DNA of 64,000 bases from Siccirubricoccus deserti (GTDB taxonomy: Bacteria > Pseudomonadota > Alphaproteobacteria > Acetobacterales > Acetobacteraceae): assembly GCF_014283215.1 (NCBI RefSeq), contig NZ_JACOMF010000013.1:59634-123633 (forward strand), written 5' to 3'. The notes under the pieces are model-generated. The model had not been told where the DNA came from, ran no database searches, and worked only from the letters and a program-made list of their open reading frames with translations. The translations under genes were made by a program, and so were the position numbers. Positions 1 through 10,460 of the stretch are shown one piece after another (positions within the stretch are counted from its first letter, which is position 1; every line of letters starts with the position of its first letter).

Positions 1-596
1 AGCTGGATCGAGTTGCCGAGCAGATCCACCACCGCCGGCGCCGCGCCGCGATACGGCACCACGGTGATGTCGATGCCGGTCTGCGCCTTGAACAGCTCCG
101 CCGCCAGCTGGGAGATGCCGGCCGAGCCGGCGGTGCCGATATTGATCCGCCCCGGCTGACGCTTTGCCAGGGCGATCAGCTCGGGCAGGGTCTTCACCCC
201 AAGCGAGGGATGCGCCACCAGGGCCTCCGGCACCAGGGTGACGACGCTGATGGGCGTGAAGTCGTCCGGTATCTTGTAGGGCACGTTCATGACATGCGGG
301 TTGATGACCAGGGAGCCGCTGCTGCTGATGACCAGCGAGTAGCCGTCGGGCGCGGACTTCGCCACCGCATCCACGCCGATGCCGCCACCGGCGCCGCCGC
401 GGTTCTCGATGACGATCGGCTGCTTCAGCACGGCGGTCAGGGCGGGCGCGTAGAGCCGGGCGATGATGTCGTTCGGCCCGCCGGGCGGGAAGGGGACGAC
501 GATGCGGATGGGACGGTTCGGCCAGTCGTTCCCCTGAGCGAAGGCCCGGGTGGCGGGCAGTAATGCTGCGGTGGCGAGCAGAGTGCGGCGGCGCAT
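1..596 (-). CDS. Bug-type tripartite tricarboxylate transporter receptor (C-terminus beyond window)
   Basis: This is a periplasmic substrate-binding protein of the Bug (TctC) family, the receptor of tripartite tricarboxylate transporters for carboxylate ligands. The frame read from the ATG at 596 runs open to the window edge, giving about 198 residues. It opens with MRRRTLLATAALLPATRAFA, a signal peptide with an arginine cluster cut near AFAQ. The family hallmarks PNRPIRIVVPFPPGG, VIENRGGAGG and PDGY follow in the usual order, and the first lobe ends near YRGAAPAVVDLLG. Ligand cannot be predicted. No TctA/TctB membrane subunit is in view, which is common for orphan Bug genes. It is transcribed divergently from the CHR transporter genes. 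Confidence 0.9.
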   Translation of the reverse strand, partial: MRRRTLLATAALLPATRAFAQGNDWPNRPIRIVVPFPPGGPNDIIARLYAPALTAVLKQPIVIENRGGAGGGIGVDAVAKSAPDGYSLVISSSGSLVINPHVMNVPYKIPDDFTPISVVTLVPEALVAHPSLGVKTLPELIALAKRQPGRINIGTAGSAGISQLAAELFKAQTGIDITVVPYRGAAPAVVDLLGNSIQ

Positions 597-651
597 GGTG
601 TTCCCCGACGTTTCCTTGCAGGGATGATGCGCTTCTCCCCACGCGAGAACC

Positions 652-690
652 AGAGTGGATCACAGTCCGGTTGGGACTGCGGCCCATTCT
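652..690. repeat. imperfect palindrome with AGAGTGGATC arm
   Basis: An inner 6-bp perfect stem CAGTCC/GGACTG (663-668 and 674-679, 5-nt loop) is extended by imperfect outer arms, AGAGTGGATCA against CGGCCCATTCT. The left arm matches the arm of the palindrome at 34024-34059, so it may belong to the same dispersed family, although the core differs. It lies in the divergent gap between the Bug gene and the CHR genes (597-842), which holds nothing else I recognise. Confidence 0.45.
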
Positions 691-842
691 AGCCTGCTGC
701 TTTCAGAGCAGATTCACGCCTTCGGGCTGCCGTCCTTCCGGCGATCCGCTCGGGGGGGGACCGCCCTTGGCACCGCGTCACCGCTATCGACAGGCCCGCG
801 GCTTTGCCCGAGAAGCCCTGGGGCGCAGCGGGCGAGGGCGGG

Positions 843-1388
843 GTGAAGGCGGAGGCCAGGCTTGGCGAGATCCTGCTGGTCTTCACCAGCCTCGGCATGG
901 CGAGCTTCGGCGGCGGCCTGCCGGGCTGGATGCACCGCGAGGTGGTGGTCCGGCGCGGCTGGATGACGGATGAGGCCTTCCTCGCCGGCGTCGCCCTCGG
1001 CCAGGTGCTGCCGGGTCCCAACAGCATCAACCTGGCACTCTACATCGGCCAGCAATTGCGTGGCCTGCCGGGAGCGGGGATGGCCTTCCTCGGCATATTG
1101 GGGCCGCCCTTCCTGTTCATCCTCGGGCTGGCCCTGGCCTATCGCTGGGGCGCCGGCCTGACCGGCCTTGCCGTGGTGCTCGGCGGGGTCGCCGCGGCAG
1201 GGCTGGCGAACTCCCTCGCCGTCGCCTGGCGCAGCGGCAGCCGGATGCGCGGGCTCTGGCCCTGGATCGTGGTGGTGGCGGTGTTCCTGGCGGTGGGGGT
1301 GCTGCGCTGGCCGATGATCCCGGTGGTGCTGGTGGTGGTGCCGATCTCGATCGCCCTCGCGTGGTGGGCAGGCCGCGCCGATGGCTGA
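843..1388 (+). CDS. CHR (ChrA) family transporter, N-terminal half protein
   Basis: This is a chromate-transport family membrane protein of about 181 residues, one half of a two-gene short-chain CHR pair. The motif FGGGLPGWMHREVVVRRGWM near residues 20-40 and GQVLPGPNSINLALYIG just after it are the signature CHR N-terminal blocks. Four or five hydrophobic segments follow, ending in a valine-rich helix. I chose the GTG at 843 (GAGG upstream at about 834-837) over a TTG at 804, because homology only begins after KAEARLGEIL. The stop overlaps the next gene by 8 nt, so the halves are probably made together and pair as a heterodimer. Chromate efflux is the family label; the physiological substrate here is unknown. 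Confidence 0.85.
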   Translation: MKAEARLGEILLVFTSLGMASFGGGLPGWMHREVVVRRGWMTDEAFLAGVALGQVLPGPNSINLALYIGQQLRGLPGAGMAFLGILGPPFLFILGLALAYRWGAGLTGLAVVLGGVAAAGLANSLAVAWRSGSRMRGLWPWIVVVAVFLAVGVLRWPMIPVVLVVVPISIALAWWAGRADG

Positions 1389-1920
1389 ACGGCTGCTTGC
1401 GCTGCTGCTGGTCTTCGCGCCGCTGTCGCTGGTCTCGCTCGGCGGCGGGCCGTCGATCTTCGCCGAGATGCAGCGCCAGGCGGTCGAGGTGCATGGCTGG
1501 ATCACCCCGCGGGAGTTCGTCGATCTCTTCGCCATCTCCCGCGCCGCGCCGGGGCCGGGGTCGTTGATCTCGGCGCTGATCGGCTGGCAGGCGGCGGGGT
1601 TCTGGGGGGCGGTGGCGGCGGCGATCGGGCTTTATGGGCCGTCCTCCTGCGTGCTGCTGGTGGTCGGTGGCTGGTGGCGGCGACGCGGCGACAGCCCGGT
1701 GCGACGGGTGATCGAGCGTGGGCTCGCCCCGGTGGCGGTGGGATTGATCCTGGCCGGGGTGCTGACCCTGCTTCAGGCGGATGGCGCCGGCTGGCTGGAA
1801 TTCGCTACCCTCGGGCTCTGCACCCTGGCGTTGCTGCGTGGCGCCAGCCCCTATCTGGTCATGCTGGTGGTCGCCCTGGTCTATGCCGCGCTGCAGCATG
1901 CGGCGTTGCTGCCGGGGTAG
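1381..1920 (+). CDS. CHR (ChrA) family transporter, C-terminal half protein
   Basis: This is the second half of the split CHR transporter, 179 residues. Its start ATG lies inside the end of the previous gene (8-nt overlap). The repeat-related motif FAPLSLVSLGGGPSIFAEM, then WITPREFVDLFAISRAAPGPG, mirrors the blocks in the first half, as expected for the antiparallel inverted topology of two-gene CHR systems. At least four hydrophobic segments are visible. The following 160 bases (1921-2082) hold no gene I can support. Confidence 0.85.
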   Translation: MAERLLALLLVFAPLSLVSLGGGPSIFAEMQRQAVEVHGWITPREFVDLFAISRAAPGPGSLISALIGWQAAGFWGAVAAAIGLYGPSSCVLLVVGGWWRRRGDSPVRRVIERGLAPVAVGLILAGVLTLLQADGAGWLEFATLGLCTLALLRGASPYLVMLVVALVYAALQHAALLPG

Positions 1921-2084
1921 CGCGGTTGACGCGCGCCGGCCTGCGCCTGAGGATGCGCGCGGCTTCGCGTCGCCCCCTCGGCGTCCGGAGCGGGCCGCAA
2001 CGGTGGCGTGAACCGGTGCGCCACCCGGATGCGGTGGTTCGCAGCCTGTCGGCGTATCGGCGGTCATGAAGAATGAATTGGGAT

Positions 2085-2090
2085 GGAGAA
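2085..2090 (+). promoter_or_regulatory. Shine-Dalgarno GGAGAA that fixes the pimF-like start
   Basis: GGAGAA sits 7 nt upstream of the ATG at 2098. It lies inside the longer reading that would begin at the ATG at 2083, for which there is no upstream purine-rich site, so the shorter start (MADEARFVEHAF) is preferred. Confidence 0.6.
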
Positions 2091-2097
2091 GCCGGCC

Positions 2098-4188
<2,091 letters not shown>

Positions 4189-4210
4189 ACCCGCTTCGAG
4201 GAGAGACACC

Positions 4211-5413
4211 ATGGACCTCCGGTTTACGGATGCCGAGATCGCCTTCCGCCAGGAAGTCCGCGATTTCATCGCCAAGGAACTGCCGGTCGCGACGCGCGAG
4301 CGCATGCTGGCCGGCAAATCCCCCACCAAGCAGATGGTGGTGGACTGGCAGCGCAAGCTGAATGCCCGCGGCTGGGCCGCGCCGGAATGGCCGAAGGAGG
4401 CCGGCGGGCCGGGCTGGACCCTGGCGCAGCGCTACATCTTCCGCGAGGAGCTGCAGCAGGCGCCGGCGCCATCGCCGCTCGGCTTCAACATCAACATGTG
4501 CGGGCCGGTGATCATCGAATTCGGCACGGAGGAACAGAAGAAGCGCTTCCTGCCGCGCATGCTGAACCTCGACGACTGGTGGTGCCAGGGCTTCTCCGAG
4601 CCCGGCGCCGGCTCCGACCTTGCCGGGCTGAAGACCCGGGCGGTGCGGGAGGGCGACCACTATGTCGTCAACGGTCAGAAGACCTGGACCACGCTGGCGC
4701 AGCACGCCGACTGGATCTTCCTGCTGGTCCGCACCGACCCCAATGCGAAGAAGCAGGAGGGCATCTCCTTCCTGCTCTGCGATATGAAGACCCCCGGCAT
4801 CACCGTCCGCCCGATCATCACCATCGAGGGTGGGCATGAGGTGAACGAGGTCTTCTTCGATGATGTGAAGGTGCCGGTCGAGAACCTTGTCGGCCAGGAG
4901 AACCGTGGCTGGGACTGTGCCAAATTCCTGCTGGGCAATGAGCGTTTCGGCCAGGCCCGGGTCGGCGCCAGCCGCGAGCGCATCCGCCGCCTGAAGGTGA
5001 TCGCGCAGGAAAGCCTCGATGGCGGCAGGCCGCTGATGGAAGATCCCGAATTCCGCCGCAAGGTGACCGAGATCGAGGTCGAGCTGAAGGCGCTGGAGAT
5101 GACCGTCATGCGGGTCATCGCCACCGAGACCAAGCGGAAGGACAAGAAGCCCGACCCGGCGACCAGCGTGCTGAAGATCAAGGGCACCGAGATCCAGCAG
5201 CTCTGCTCCGAGCTGCTGATGAAGGCGGCCGGTCCCTATGCCTGGGTCGATGGCGATCCGGATGAGGAGGGTGGCGGCAACGACGTGGATGTGGCGCCCG
5301 ACTGGGCGCTCGGCCTCGCCGGCGTCTACTTCAACTGGCGCAAGCAGAGTATCTACGGCGGCTCGAACGAGATTCAGCGCAACATCATGGCCAAGGCCTT
5401 CCTGGGACTGTAA
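4211..5413 (+). CDS. pimC: acyl-CoA dehydrogenase, pimeloyl-CoA dehydrogenase large-subunit type
   Basis: This flavin-dependent acyl-CoA dehydrogenase has 400 residues, the normal length. Visible blocks include WWCQGFSEPGAGSDLAGLKT (flavin and substrate contact), VVNGQKTWTTLAQHADWIF, GGHEVNEVFFDDVKVPVENL and the C-terminal IYGGSNEIQRNIMAKAFLGL. These match my recollection of Rhodopseudomonas PimC closely. It would pair with the next gene product to oxidise long dicarboxylyl-CoA esters. The ATG follows GAGGAGAG by a good distance and lies 22 nt after the pimF-like stop, so it belongs to the same operon. Substrate preference is inferred from family resemblance only. Confidence 0.85.
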   Translation: MDLRFTDAEIAFRQEVRDFIAKELPVATRERMLAGKSPTKQMVVDWQRKLNARGWAAPEWPKEAGGPGWTLAQRYIFREELQQAPAPSPLGFNINMCGPVIIEFGTEEQKKRFLPRMLNLDDWWCQGFSEPGAGSDLAGLKTRAVREGDHYVVNGQKTWTTLAQHADWIFLLVRTDPNAKKQEGISFLLCDMKTPGITVRPIITIEGGHEVNEVFFDDVKVPVENLVGQENRGWDCAKFLLGNERFGQARVGASRERIRRLKVIAQESLDGGRPLMEDPEFRRKVTEIEVELKALEMTVMRVIATETKRKDKKPDPATSVLKIKGTEIQQLCSELLMKAAGPYAWVDGDPDEEGGGNDVDVAPDWALGLAGVYFNWRKQSIYGGSNEIQRNIMAKAFLGL

Positions 5414-5419
5414 CGCACC

Positions 5420-6565
5420 ATGGATTTCGATCTGAGCGAGGAGCAGCGCCTCCTGCAGGACAGCGTGGCCAAGCTGCTTGCCGACAAATACGGCTTCGAG
5501 CAGCGCAAGGCCTATATGAAGGCACCCGAGGGCTGGAGCCGCGAGGTCTGGTCGCAATTCGCCGAGCTCGGCCTGCTCGGCCTGCCCTTCGCCGAGGATG
5601 AGGGCGGCTTCGGCGGCGGCGCGGTGGATACGCTGCTGGTCGCCGAACAACTCGGCCGCGCCATCACCCTGGAGCCCTGGCTGAGCACCGTGGTCATCGG
5701 CGGCGGCTTCCTGCGCAACGGCGCCAGCGCCGAGCTGCGCAGCGCGATGGTGCCGAAGATCGCCGCCGGCGAGCTGCTGCTGGCCTTCGCCCAGGCGGAG
5801 CGGCAGTCCCGCTACGACCTGTTCGACGTGGCGACGACGGCGAAGAAGGACGGCAGCGGCTGGTCCATCACCGGCCGCAAGGGCTATGTCGTGCATGGCG
5901 ACAGCGCCGACGCGCTGATCGTCACCGCCCGCACCGCCGGCGGCCAGCGCGACCAGCGCGGCATCGGCGTCTTCCTGGTGGATGCGAAGGACCCCGGCGT
6001 GCAGCGCCGCGGCTACCGCACGGTGGACGGCCAGCGCGCGGCGGAGGTGGAGTTCGCCAACGCCCGCGCCGAGGCGGTGCTCGGCAACCCCGAGCACGGC
6101 CTGCCGCTGGTTGATCAGGTGGTGGACGAGACCATCGCCGCGCTGGCCGGCGAGGCGGTCGGCGCGATGCAGGTCGCGCATGACATGACCGTCGACTACA
6201 TGAAGACGCGCCAGCAATTCGGCCGGCCTATTGGCAGCTTCCAGGCGCTGCAGCACCGCGCGGCGGATATGCTGGTGGCGCTGGAGCAGGCCCGCAGCAT
6301 GTCCTACTTCGCAGCCATGTCGGCCGAGGAGCGCGACCCGCTCGAACGCCGCAAGGCGATGGCCACGGTAAAGGTGCAGATCGGCCGTTCCGCGCGCTTC
6401 GTTGGCCAGCAGAGCATCCAGCTGCATGGCGGCATCGCGATGACGATGGAGTATGCCTGCGGGCATTACTTCAAGCGGCTGACGGTGAATGACGCCATGT
6501 TCGGCGACGCCGACCATTATGTCCGCTACCTCGCGGACATCGGCGGGCTGGTGCAGGCGGCCTGA
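5420..6565 (+). CDS. pimD: acyl-CoA dehydrogenase, pimeloyl-CoA dehydrogenase small-subunit type
   Basis: This is the second acyl-CoA dehydrogenase of the pair, 381 residues, starting 6 nt after the previous stop. The opening MDFDLSEEQRLLQDSVAKLL and YGFEQRKAYMKAPEGWSREV, then GLPFAEDEGGFGGGAVDTLL, are typical of PimD-like small subunits. The C-terminal domain contains QIGRSARFVGQQSIQLHGGI with the usual QLHGG flavin loop. The normal SEPG-type loop is replaced by FAQAERQSRYDL, as often seen in the small subunit. It probably forms a heteromer with the previous gene product and passes electrons to electron-transfer flavoprotein. Confidence 0.82.
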   Translation: MDFDLSEEQRLLQDSVAKLLADKYGFEQRKAYMKAPEGWSREVWSQFAELGLLGLPFAEDEGGFGGGAVDTLLVAEQLGRAITLEPWLSTVVIGGGFLRNGASAELRSAMVPKIAAGELLLAFAQAERQSRYDLFDVATTAKKDGSGWSITGRKGYVVHGDSADALIVTARTAGGQRDQRGIGVFLVDAKDPGVQRRGYRTVDGQRAAEVEFANARAEAVLGNPEHGLPLVDQVVDETIAALAGEAVGAMQVAHDMTVDYMKTRQQFGRPIGSFQALQHRAADMLVALEQARSMSYFAAMSAEERDPLERRKAMATVKVQIGRSARFVGQQSIQLHGGIAMTMEYACGHYFKRLTVNDAMFGDADHYVRYLADIGGLVQAA

Positions 6566-6659
6566 AGCACGGGCGTTCGGCCTTCGGGCCCGGAGCCCGC
6601 AGTTCCGATCGGGGATAAGGCGCGGCCGCCGGCCGCGCCGCGCAAGGCAGGAGGGATCG

Positions 6660-7286
6660 ATGCCACAGCTTGGTCAGGTCGCGCCGGATTTCGAGGCCGA
6701 CAGCACTCAGGGCCGCATTCGTTTCCACGACTGGCTGGGGAATTCCTGGGGCGTACTGTTCAGCCACCCCAAGGACTTCACCCCGGTCTGCACCACCGAA
6801 CTCGGCGAGACCGCGCGGCTGAAGCCGGAGTTCGACAGGCGCGGCGTCAAGGTCATCGGCCTCTCGGTCGACCCGGTCGCCAGCCACAATGGCTGGGAGG
6901 CGGATATCGCCGAGACCCAGGGCCATGCGGTGAATTTCCCGATGATCGCCGACCCCGACAAGGCGGTGGCCAATCTCTATGAGATGGTGCATCCGGAGGC
7001 CGATCCGGCGATCACCGTCCGGACCGTCTTCGTCATCGACCCGCAGAAGAAGATCCGCCTCTACCTGGTCTACCCGCCCAGCACCGGGCGGAACTTCGAC
7101 GAGATCCTGCGGGTGATCGACAGCCTGCAGCTCACCGACCGGGCCAAGGTGGCGACGCCGGTGAACTGGCGCCCGGGGGAGCGCGGCATCATCCCGCCCT
7201 CGATCTCGGACGAACAGGCGAAGACGATGTTCCCGCAGGGCTGGGAGGCCAAGAAGCCTTATCTCCGTTACGTCGAGGTCAAGTAG
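6660..7286 (+). CDS. 1-Cys peroxiredoxin (Prx6 type)
   Basis: This is a cytoplasmic thiol peroxidase of 208 residues that reduces hydrogen peroxide and organic hydroperoxides. The peroxidatic cysteine is Cys44 in FTPVCTTELG, with the upstream FSHPKDFTP block, and the arginine in VIDPQKKIRLYLVYP completes the active site. The C-terminal extension (DRAKVATPVNWRPGERGIIP) and the lack of a conserved resolving cysteine place it in the Prx6 branch. The start is set by AGGAGGG 5 nt upstream of the ATG; a longer in-frame reading back to 6489 overlaps pimD and shows no homology. It may protect the flavin-rich beta-oxidation operon it follows, but this is only context. Confidence 0.92.
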   Translation: MPQLGQVAPDFEADSTQGRIRFHDWLGNSWGVLFSHPKDFTPVCTTELGETARLKPEFDRRGVKVIGLSVDPVASHNGWEADIAETQGHAVNFPMIADPDKAVANLYEMVHPEADPAITVRTVFVIDPQKKIRLYLVYPPSTGRNFDEILRVIDSLQLTDRAKVATPVNWRPGERGIIPPSISDEQAKTMFPQGWEAKKPYLRYVEVK

Positions 7287-7390
7287 AATCGGGCTCGGCT
7301 GCGTAGCGAAGCGGCCGAATTCGTTTGCGCCCTGAAGGATGTTGCGGTTCCATGGCCGCCTTCGCAGTTGCAGCGTAACCGGGGGGCTGG

Positions 7391-8605
7391 ATGATGGATT
7401 CGGGTGTCAGGCGGCGGCGCCTGCTGGCGACCGCCGGCATGACCGTGGTGGCGCCCCTGGTCGCGCGTGCCCAGGGTGAGCCGATCCGCATCGGCGAGAT
7501 CAACAGCTACACCGCCCAGCCCGCCTTCCTGCAGCCCTATCGCAATGCCTGGATCCTGGCGCAGGAGCAGGTGAATGCCGCCGGTGGCATCCATGGCCGG
7601 CCGCTGGAGACCCTGTTCCGCGACGATGCCGGCCGGCCCGAGGATGCGGTCCGTCTGGCCGGCGAGCTGGTGAATGCCGAGAAGGTGGCGCTGCTGTCGG
7701 GCGGCTTCCTCTCGAATGTCGGTCTCGCTATCGGCGATTTCGCCAACCAGAACAAGCGGCTGTTCGTGGCGTCGGAGCCGCTGACGGATGCCCTCGTCTG
7801 GGCCCGCGGCAACCGCTACACCTTCCGGCTGCGCGCCAGCACCTACATGCAGTCGGCCATGCTGGTCGAGGAAGCGGCGAAGCTGCCGGTGAAGCGCTGG
7901 GCCACCGTCGCGCCCAACTATGAATACGGCCAGTCCGCGGTCCGCTGGTTCAAGGAACTGCTGACCCGAGCCAAGCCGGATGTGCAATTCGTCGCCGAGC
8001 AGTTCCCCGCCCTCGGCCGCATCGATGCCGGCGCCACGGTGCAGGCCCTGGCCGCGGCCAATCCGGAGGCGATCTTCAACGTCACCTTCGGCGCCGACCT
8101 GACCAATTTCGTGCGTCAGGGCAGCACCCGCGGGCTGTTCGAGCGCCGCCGCATCGTCTCCCTGCTGACCGGCGAGCCGGAATACCTGGAGCCGCTGCAG
8201 GATGAAGCGCCGGAGGGCTGGATCGTTACCGGCTATCCCTGGGACCAGATCAACACCCCCGAGCACAGCGCCTTCCGCGATGCCTATCGCCGGCGCTGGA
8301 ACGATCACCCGCGGCTCGGCAGCGTCGTCGGCTACGACACCGTCATGGCCATCGCCACCATGCTGAAGAAGATCCCGGCACCGGAGACCGAGGCGATGGT
8401 GGCGGCGATGCGCGGCCTGCCATTCGGCTCGGTGTTCGGACCGGCGGAGTTCCGCGCCATCGACCACCAATCCACCATGGGCGCCTTCGTCGGCCGCACC
8501 GCGCTGAAGAACGGCAAGGGCACCATGGTCGACTGGCGCTACGCCGACGGCCGCAATTACCTGCCGCCGGATGAGGTGGTGCGGACCCTCAGGCCGCAGG
8601 GCTGA
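7391..8605 (+). CDS. ABC transporter substrate-binding protein, Liv/amide-urea type
   Basis: This periplasmic type I binding protein (404 residues) belongs to the branched-chain amino acid/amide family. The N-terminus MMDSGVRRRRLLATAGMTVV carries an arginine cluster like a Tat or Sec signal, probably cleaved at ARAQ. The mature protein starts EPIRIGEINSYTAQP and has the lobe motif AAGGIHGRPLETLFRDDAG. It is followed directly by a fused LivH-LivM permease and two ATPases, so this is a complete five-component transporter in one operon. It is only distantly related to the four tandem binding proteins at 24008-29089. Ligand unknown; the adjacent N-heterocycle operon suggests nicotinate-like or amide compounds. 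Confidence 0.85.
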   Translation: MMDSGVRRRRLLATAGMTVVAPLVARAQGEPIRIGEINSYTAQPAFLQPYRNAWILAQEQVNAAGGIHGRPLETLFRDDAGRPEDAVRLAGELVNAEKVALLSGGFLSNVGLAIGDFANQNKRLFVASEPLTDALVWARGNRYTFRLRASTYMQSAMLVEEAAKLPVKRWATVAPNYEYGQSAVRWFKELLTRAKPDVQFVAEQFPALGRIDAGATVQALAAANPEAIFNVTFGADLTNFVRQGSTRGLFERRRIVSLLTGEPEYLEPLQDEAPEGWIVTGYPWDQINTPEHSAFRDAYRRRWNDHPRLGSVVGYDTVMAIATMLKKIPAPETEAMVAAMRGLPFGSVFGPAEFRAIDHQSTMGAFVGRTALKNGKGTMVDWRYADGRNYLPPDEVVRTLRPQG

Positions 8606-10460
8606 CCCCGCCCTGTTGGAGAATCTGGTTCTCCAGGCGCTCAGCGGCCTGGCGAGCGCCTCCTCGCTGTTCCTCGTCGCCTCCGGCCTGACGGTGATCT
8701 TCGGCGTCAGCCGGATCGTCAACTTCGCCCACGGCTCGCTCTACATGCTGGGCGCCTATCTGGCCTGGACCCTGGTGACGAATCTGCCGCGCGGCCACCT
8801 TGGCTTCTGGGGCGGGGTGCTGGGGGCGGCGCTGCTGGTCGGCCTCATCGGGCTGGTGGTGGAGGTGCTGCTGCTGCGCCGCATCTACCGCGCGCCGGAG
8901 TTGTTCCAGCTGCTGGCCACCTTCGGCGTGGTGCTGATCGTGCAGGACCTCGCGCTGCTTGCCTGGGGGCCGCAGGATCTGCTGGGGCCGCGGGCGCCGG
9001 GCCTGCGCGGCAGCATCGAGATCCTGGGGCTGCGCTTCCCGCTCTACGAGCTGTTCCTAATTGGTGTCGGGCCGGTGGTGCTCGGGCTGCTGCTGCTGCT
9101 GTTCCATCGCACCCGCTGGGGCACGCTGGTGCGCGCGGCGACGCAGGACCGGGAGATGGTCGGCGCGCTCGGTGTCAACCAGCGCATGCTCTTCACCAGC
9201 GTCTTCTTCCTCGGCAGCGTTCTCGCCGGTCTCGGCGGCGCGCTGCAACTGCCGCGGGAAAGCGTAAACCTGCACATGGACCTCTCGATCATCGCCGAGG
9301 CATTCGTGGTGGTGGTGGTCGGCGGCCTCGGCAGCCTTTCCGGCGCGGCGCTGGCGGCGCTGCTGATCGGCGAGCTGCACGCCTTCGGCATATTGGTCTT
9401 CCCGAAGATCACTTTGGTACTGGTCTTCCTGGTGATGGCGGTGGTGCTGGTGGTGCGGCCGCACGGGCTGCTCGGCCGGCCGGCTGCCGCGGCACATGGC
9501 GCCGGCGCCGCCGAGCCGCCGATCGGTCCGGCGCCGCGGCCGCTGAAGCTCGCCGGCGGCGCCGCGCTGGCGCTCGCCCTGCTGCTGCCGCCCTTCGCCG
9601 GCAATTATGCGCTGACCGTCCTCACCGACATCGCCATATTCGTGCTCTTCGCCGCCAGCCTGCACCTGATCATGGGGCCGGGTGGCATGGCGAGCTTTGG
9701 CCATGCCGCCTATTTCGGCCTCGGCGCCTATGGCGCCGCGCTGGCGGCGCAATGGCTGGGCGCGTCGATGCTCGGCGGGCTGGTGCTGGCGCCCTTCGTC
9801 GCCGGGCTGTTCGGGCTGCTCTTCGGCTGGTTCTGCGTGCGGCTCTCCGGCGTCTATTCCGCCATGCTGACCCTGGCCTTCGCGCAGATCGCCTGGTCGG
9901 TCGCCTTCCAATGGGTCGAGCTGACTGGCGGCGATAATGGCATTCTGGGCGTTTGGCCCGATGCCTGGGCGGCCGGGAAACTGACCTACTATTATCTGGC
10001 CCTGGCGCTCTGCCTGGGCAGCACGCTGCTGCTGCGACGGATCATCCATGCGCCCTTCGGCTACGCGCTGCGCGCCCAGCGCGACAGCGTGCTGCGGGCC
10101 GAGGCCATTGGCATCGATGCCTTCCGCATCCGCTGGTTGGGCTTCACCCTGGCCGCCGCCGCCGCGGGCATCGCCGGCGGGCTCTTCGCCTATGGCAAGG
10201 GCAGCGTCTTCCCCACCACCATGGCCATCTCGCGCAGCGTCGATGCGCTGCTGATGGTGCTGCTGGGCGGCGTGCAGACCCTGAGCGGGCCGATCATCGG
10301 CGCCCTGGCCTTCACCGGCCTGCAGGAACAGCTGGTCCGGATTACCGACCTCTGGCGGCTGGTGCTGGGCAGCGTCATCGTCGTCCTGGTGCTGTTCTTC
10401 CCGCAGGGCCTTGCCGGCGCCGCCCGTACCGCCTGGGAGCGCCGCCATGGCGACACTTGA
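8571..10460 (+). CDS. livHM: fused LivH-LivM branched-chain-type ABC permease
   Basis: This single membrane protein of up to 629 residues contains two permease modules that are normally separate. Residues about 15-310 are LivH-like (GLTVIFGVSRIVNFAHGS, LVRAATQDREMVGALGVNQ, VVVVGGLGSLSGA). Residues about 325-629 are LivM-like (GPGGMASFGHAAYFGLGAYG, VLLGGVQTLSGPIIGALAFT). A linker rich in Ala, Gly and Pro joins them near residue 305. The ATG at 8571 overlaps the binding-protein gene by 35 nt; a TTG at 8616 directly before ENLVLQALSG is a plausible alternative and neither has a convincing Shine-Dalgarno. The stop overlaps livG by 14 nt. Confidence 0.88.
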   Translation: MRWCGPSGRRADPALLENLVLQALSGLASASSLFLVASGLTVIFGVSRIVNFAHGSLYMLGAYLAWTLVTNLPRGHLGFWGGVLGAALLVGLIGLVVEVLLLRRIYRAPELFQLLATFGVVLIVQDLALLAWGPQDLLGPRAPGLRGSIEILGLRFPLYELFLIGVGPVVLGLLLLLFHRTRWGTLVRAATQDREMVGALGVNQRMLFTSVFFLGSVLAGLGGALQLPRESVNLHMDLSIIAEAFVVVVVGGLGSLSGAALAALLIGELHAFGILVFPKITLVLVFLVMAVVLVVRPHGLLGRPAAAAHGAGAAEPPIGPAPRPLKLAGGAALALALLLPPFAGNYALTVLTDIAIFVLFAASLHLIMGPGGMASFGHAAYFGLGAYGAALAAQWLGASMLGGLVLAPFVAGLFGLLFGWFCVRLSGVYSAMLTLAFAQIAWSVAFQWVELTGGDNGILGVWPDAWAAGKLTYYYLALALCLGSTLLLRRIIHAPFGYALRAQRDSVLRAEAIGIDAFRIRWLGFTLAAAAAGIAGGLFAYGKGSVFPTTMAISRSVDALLMVLLGGVQTLSGPIIGALAFTGLQEQLVRITDLWRLVLGSVIVVLVLFFPQGLAGAARTAWERRHGDT

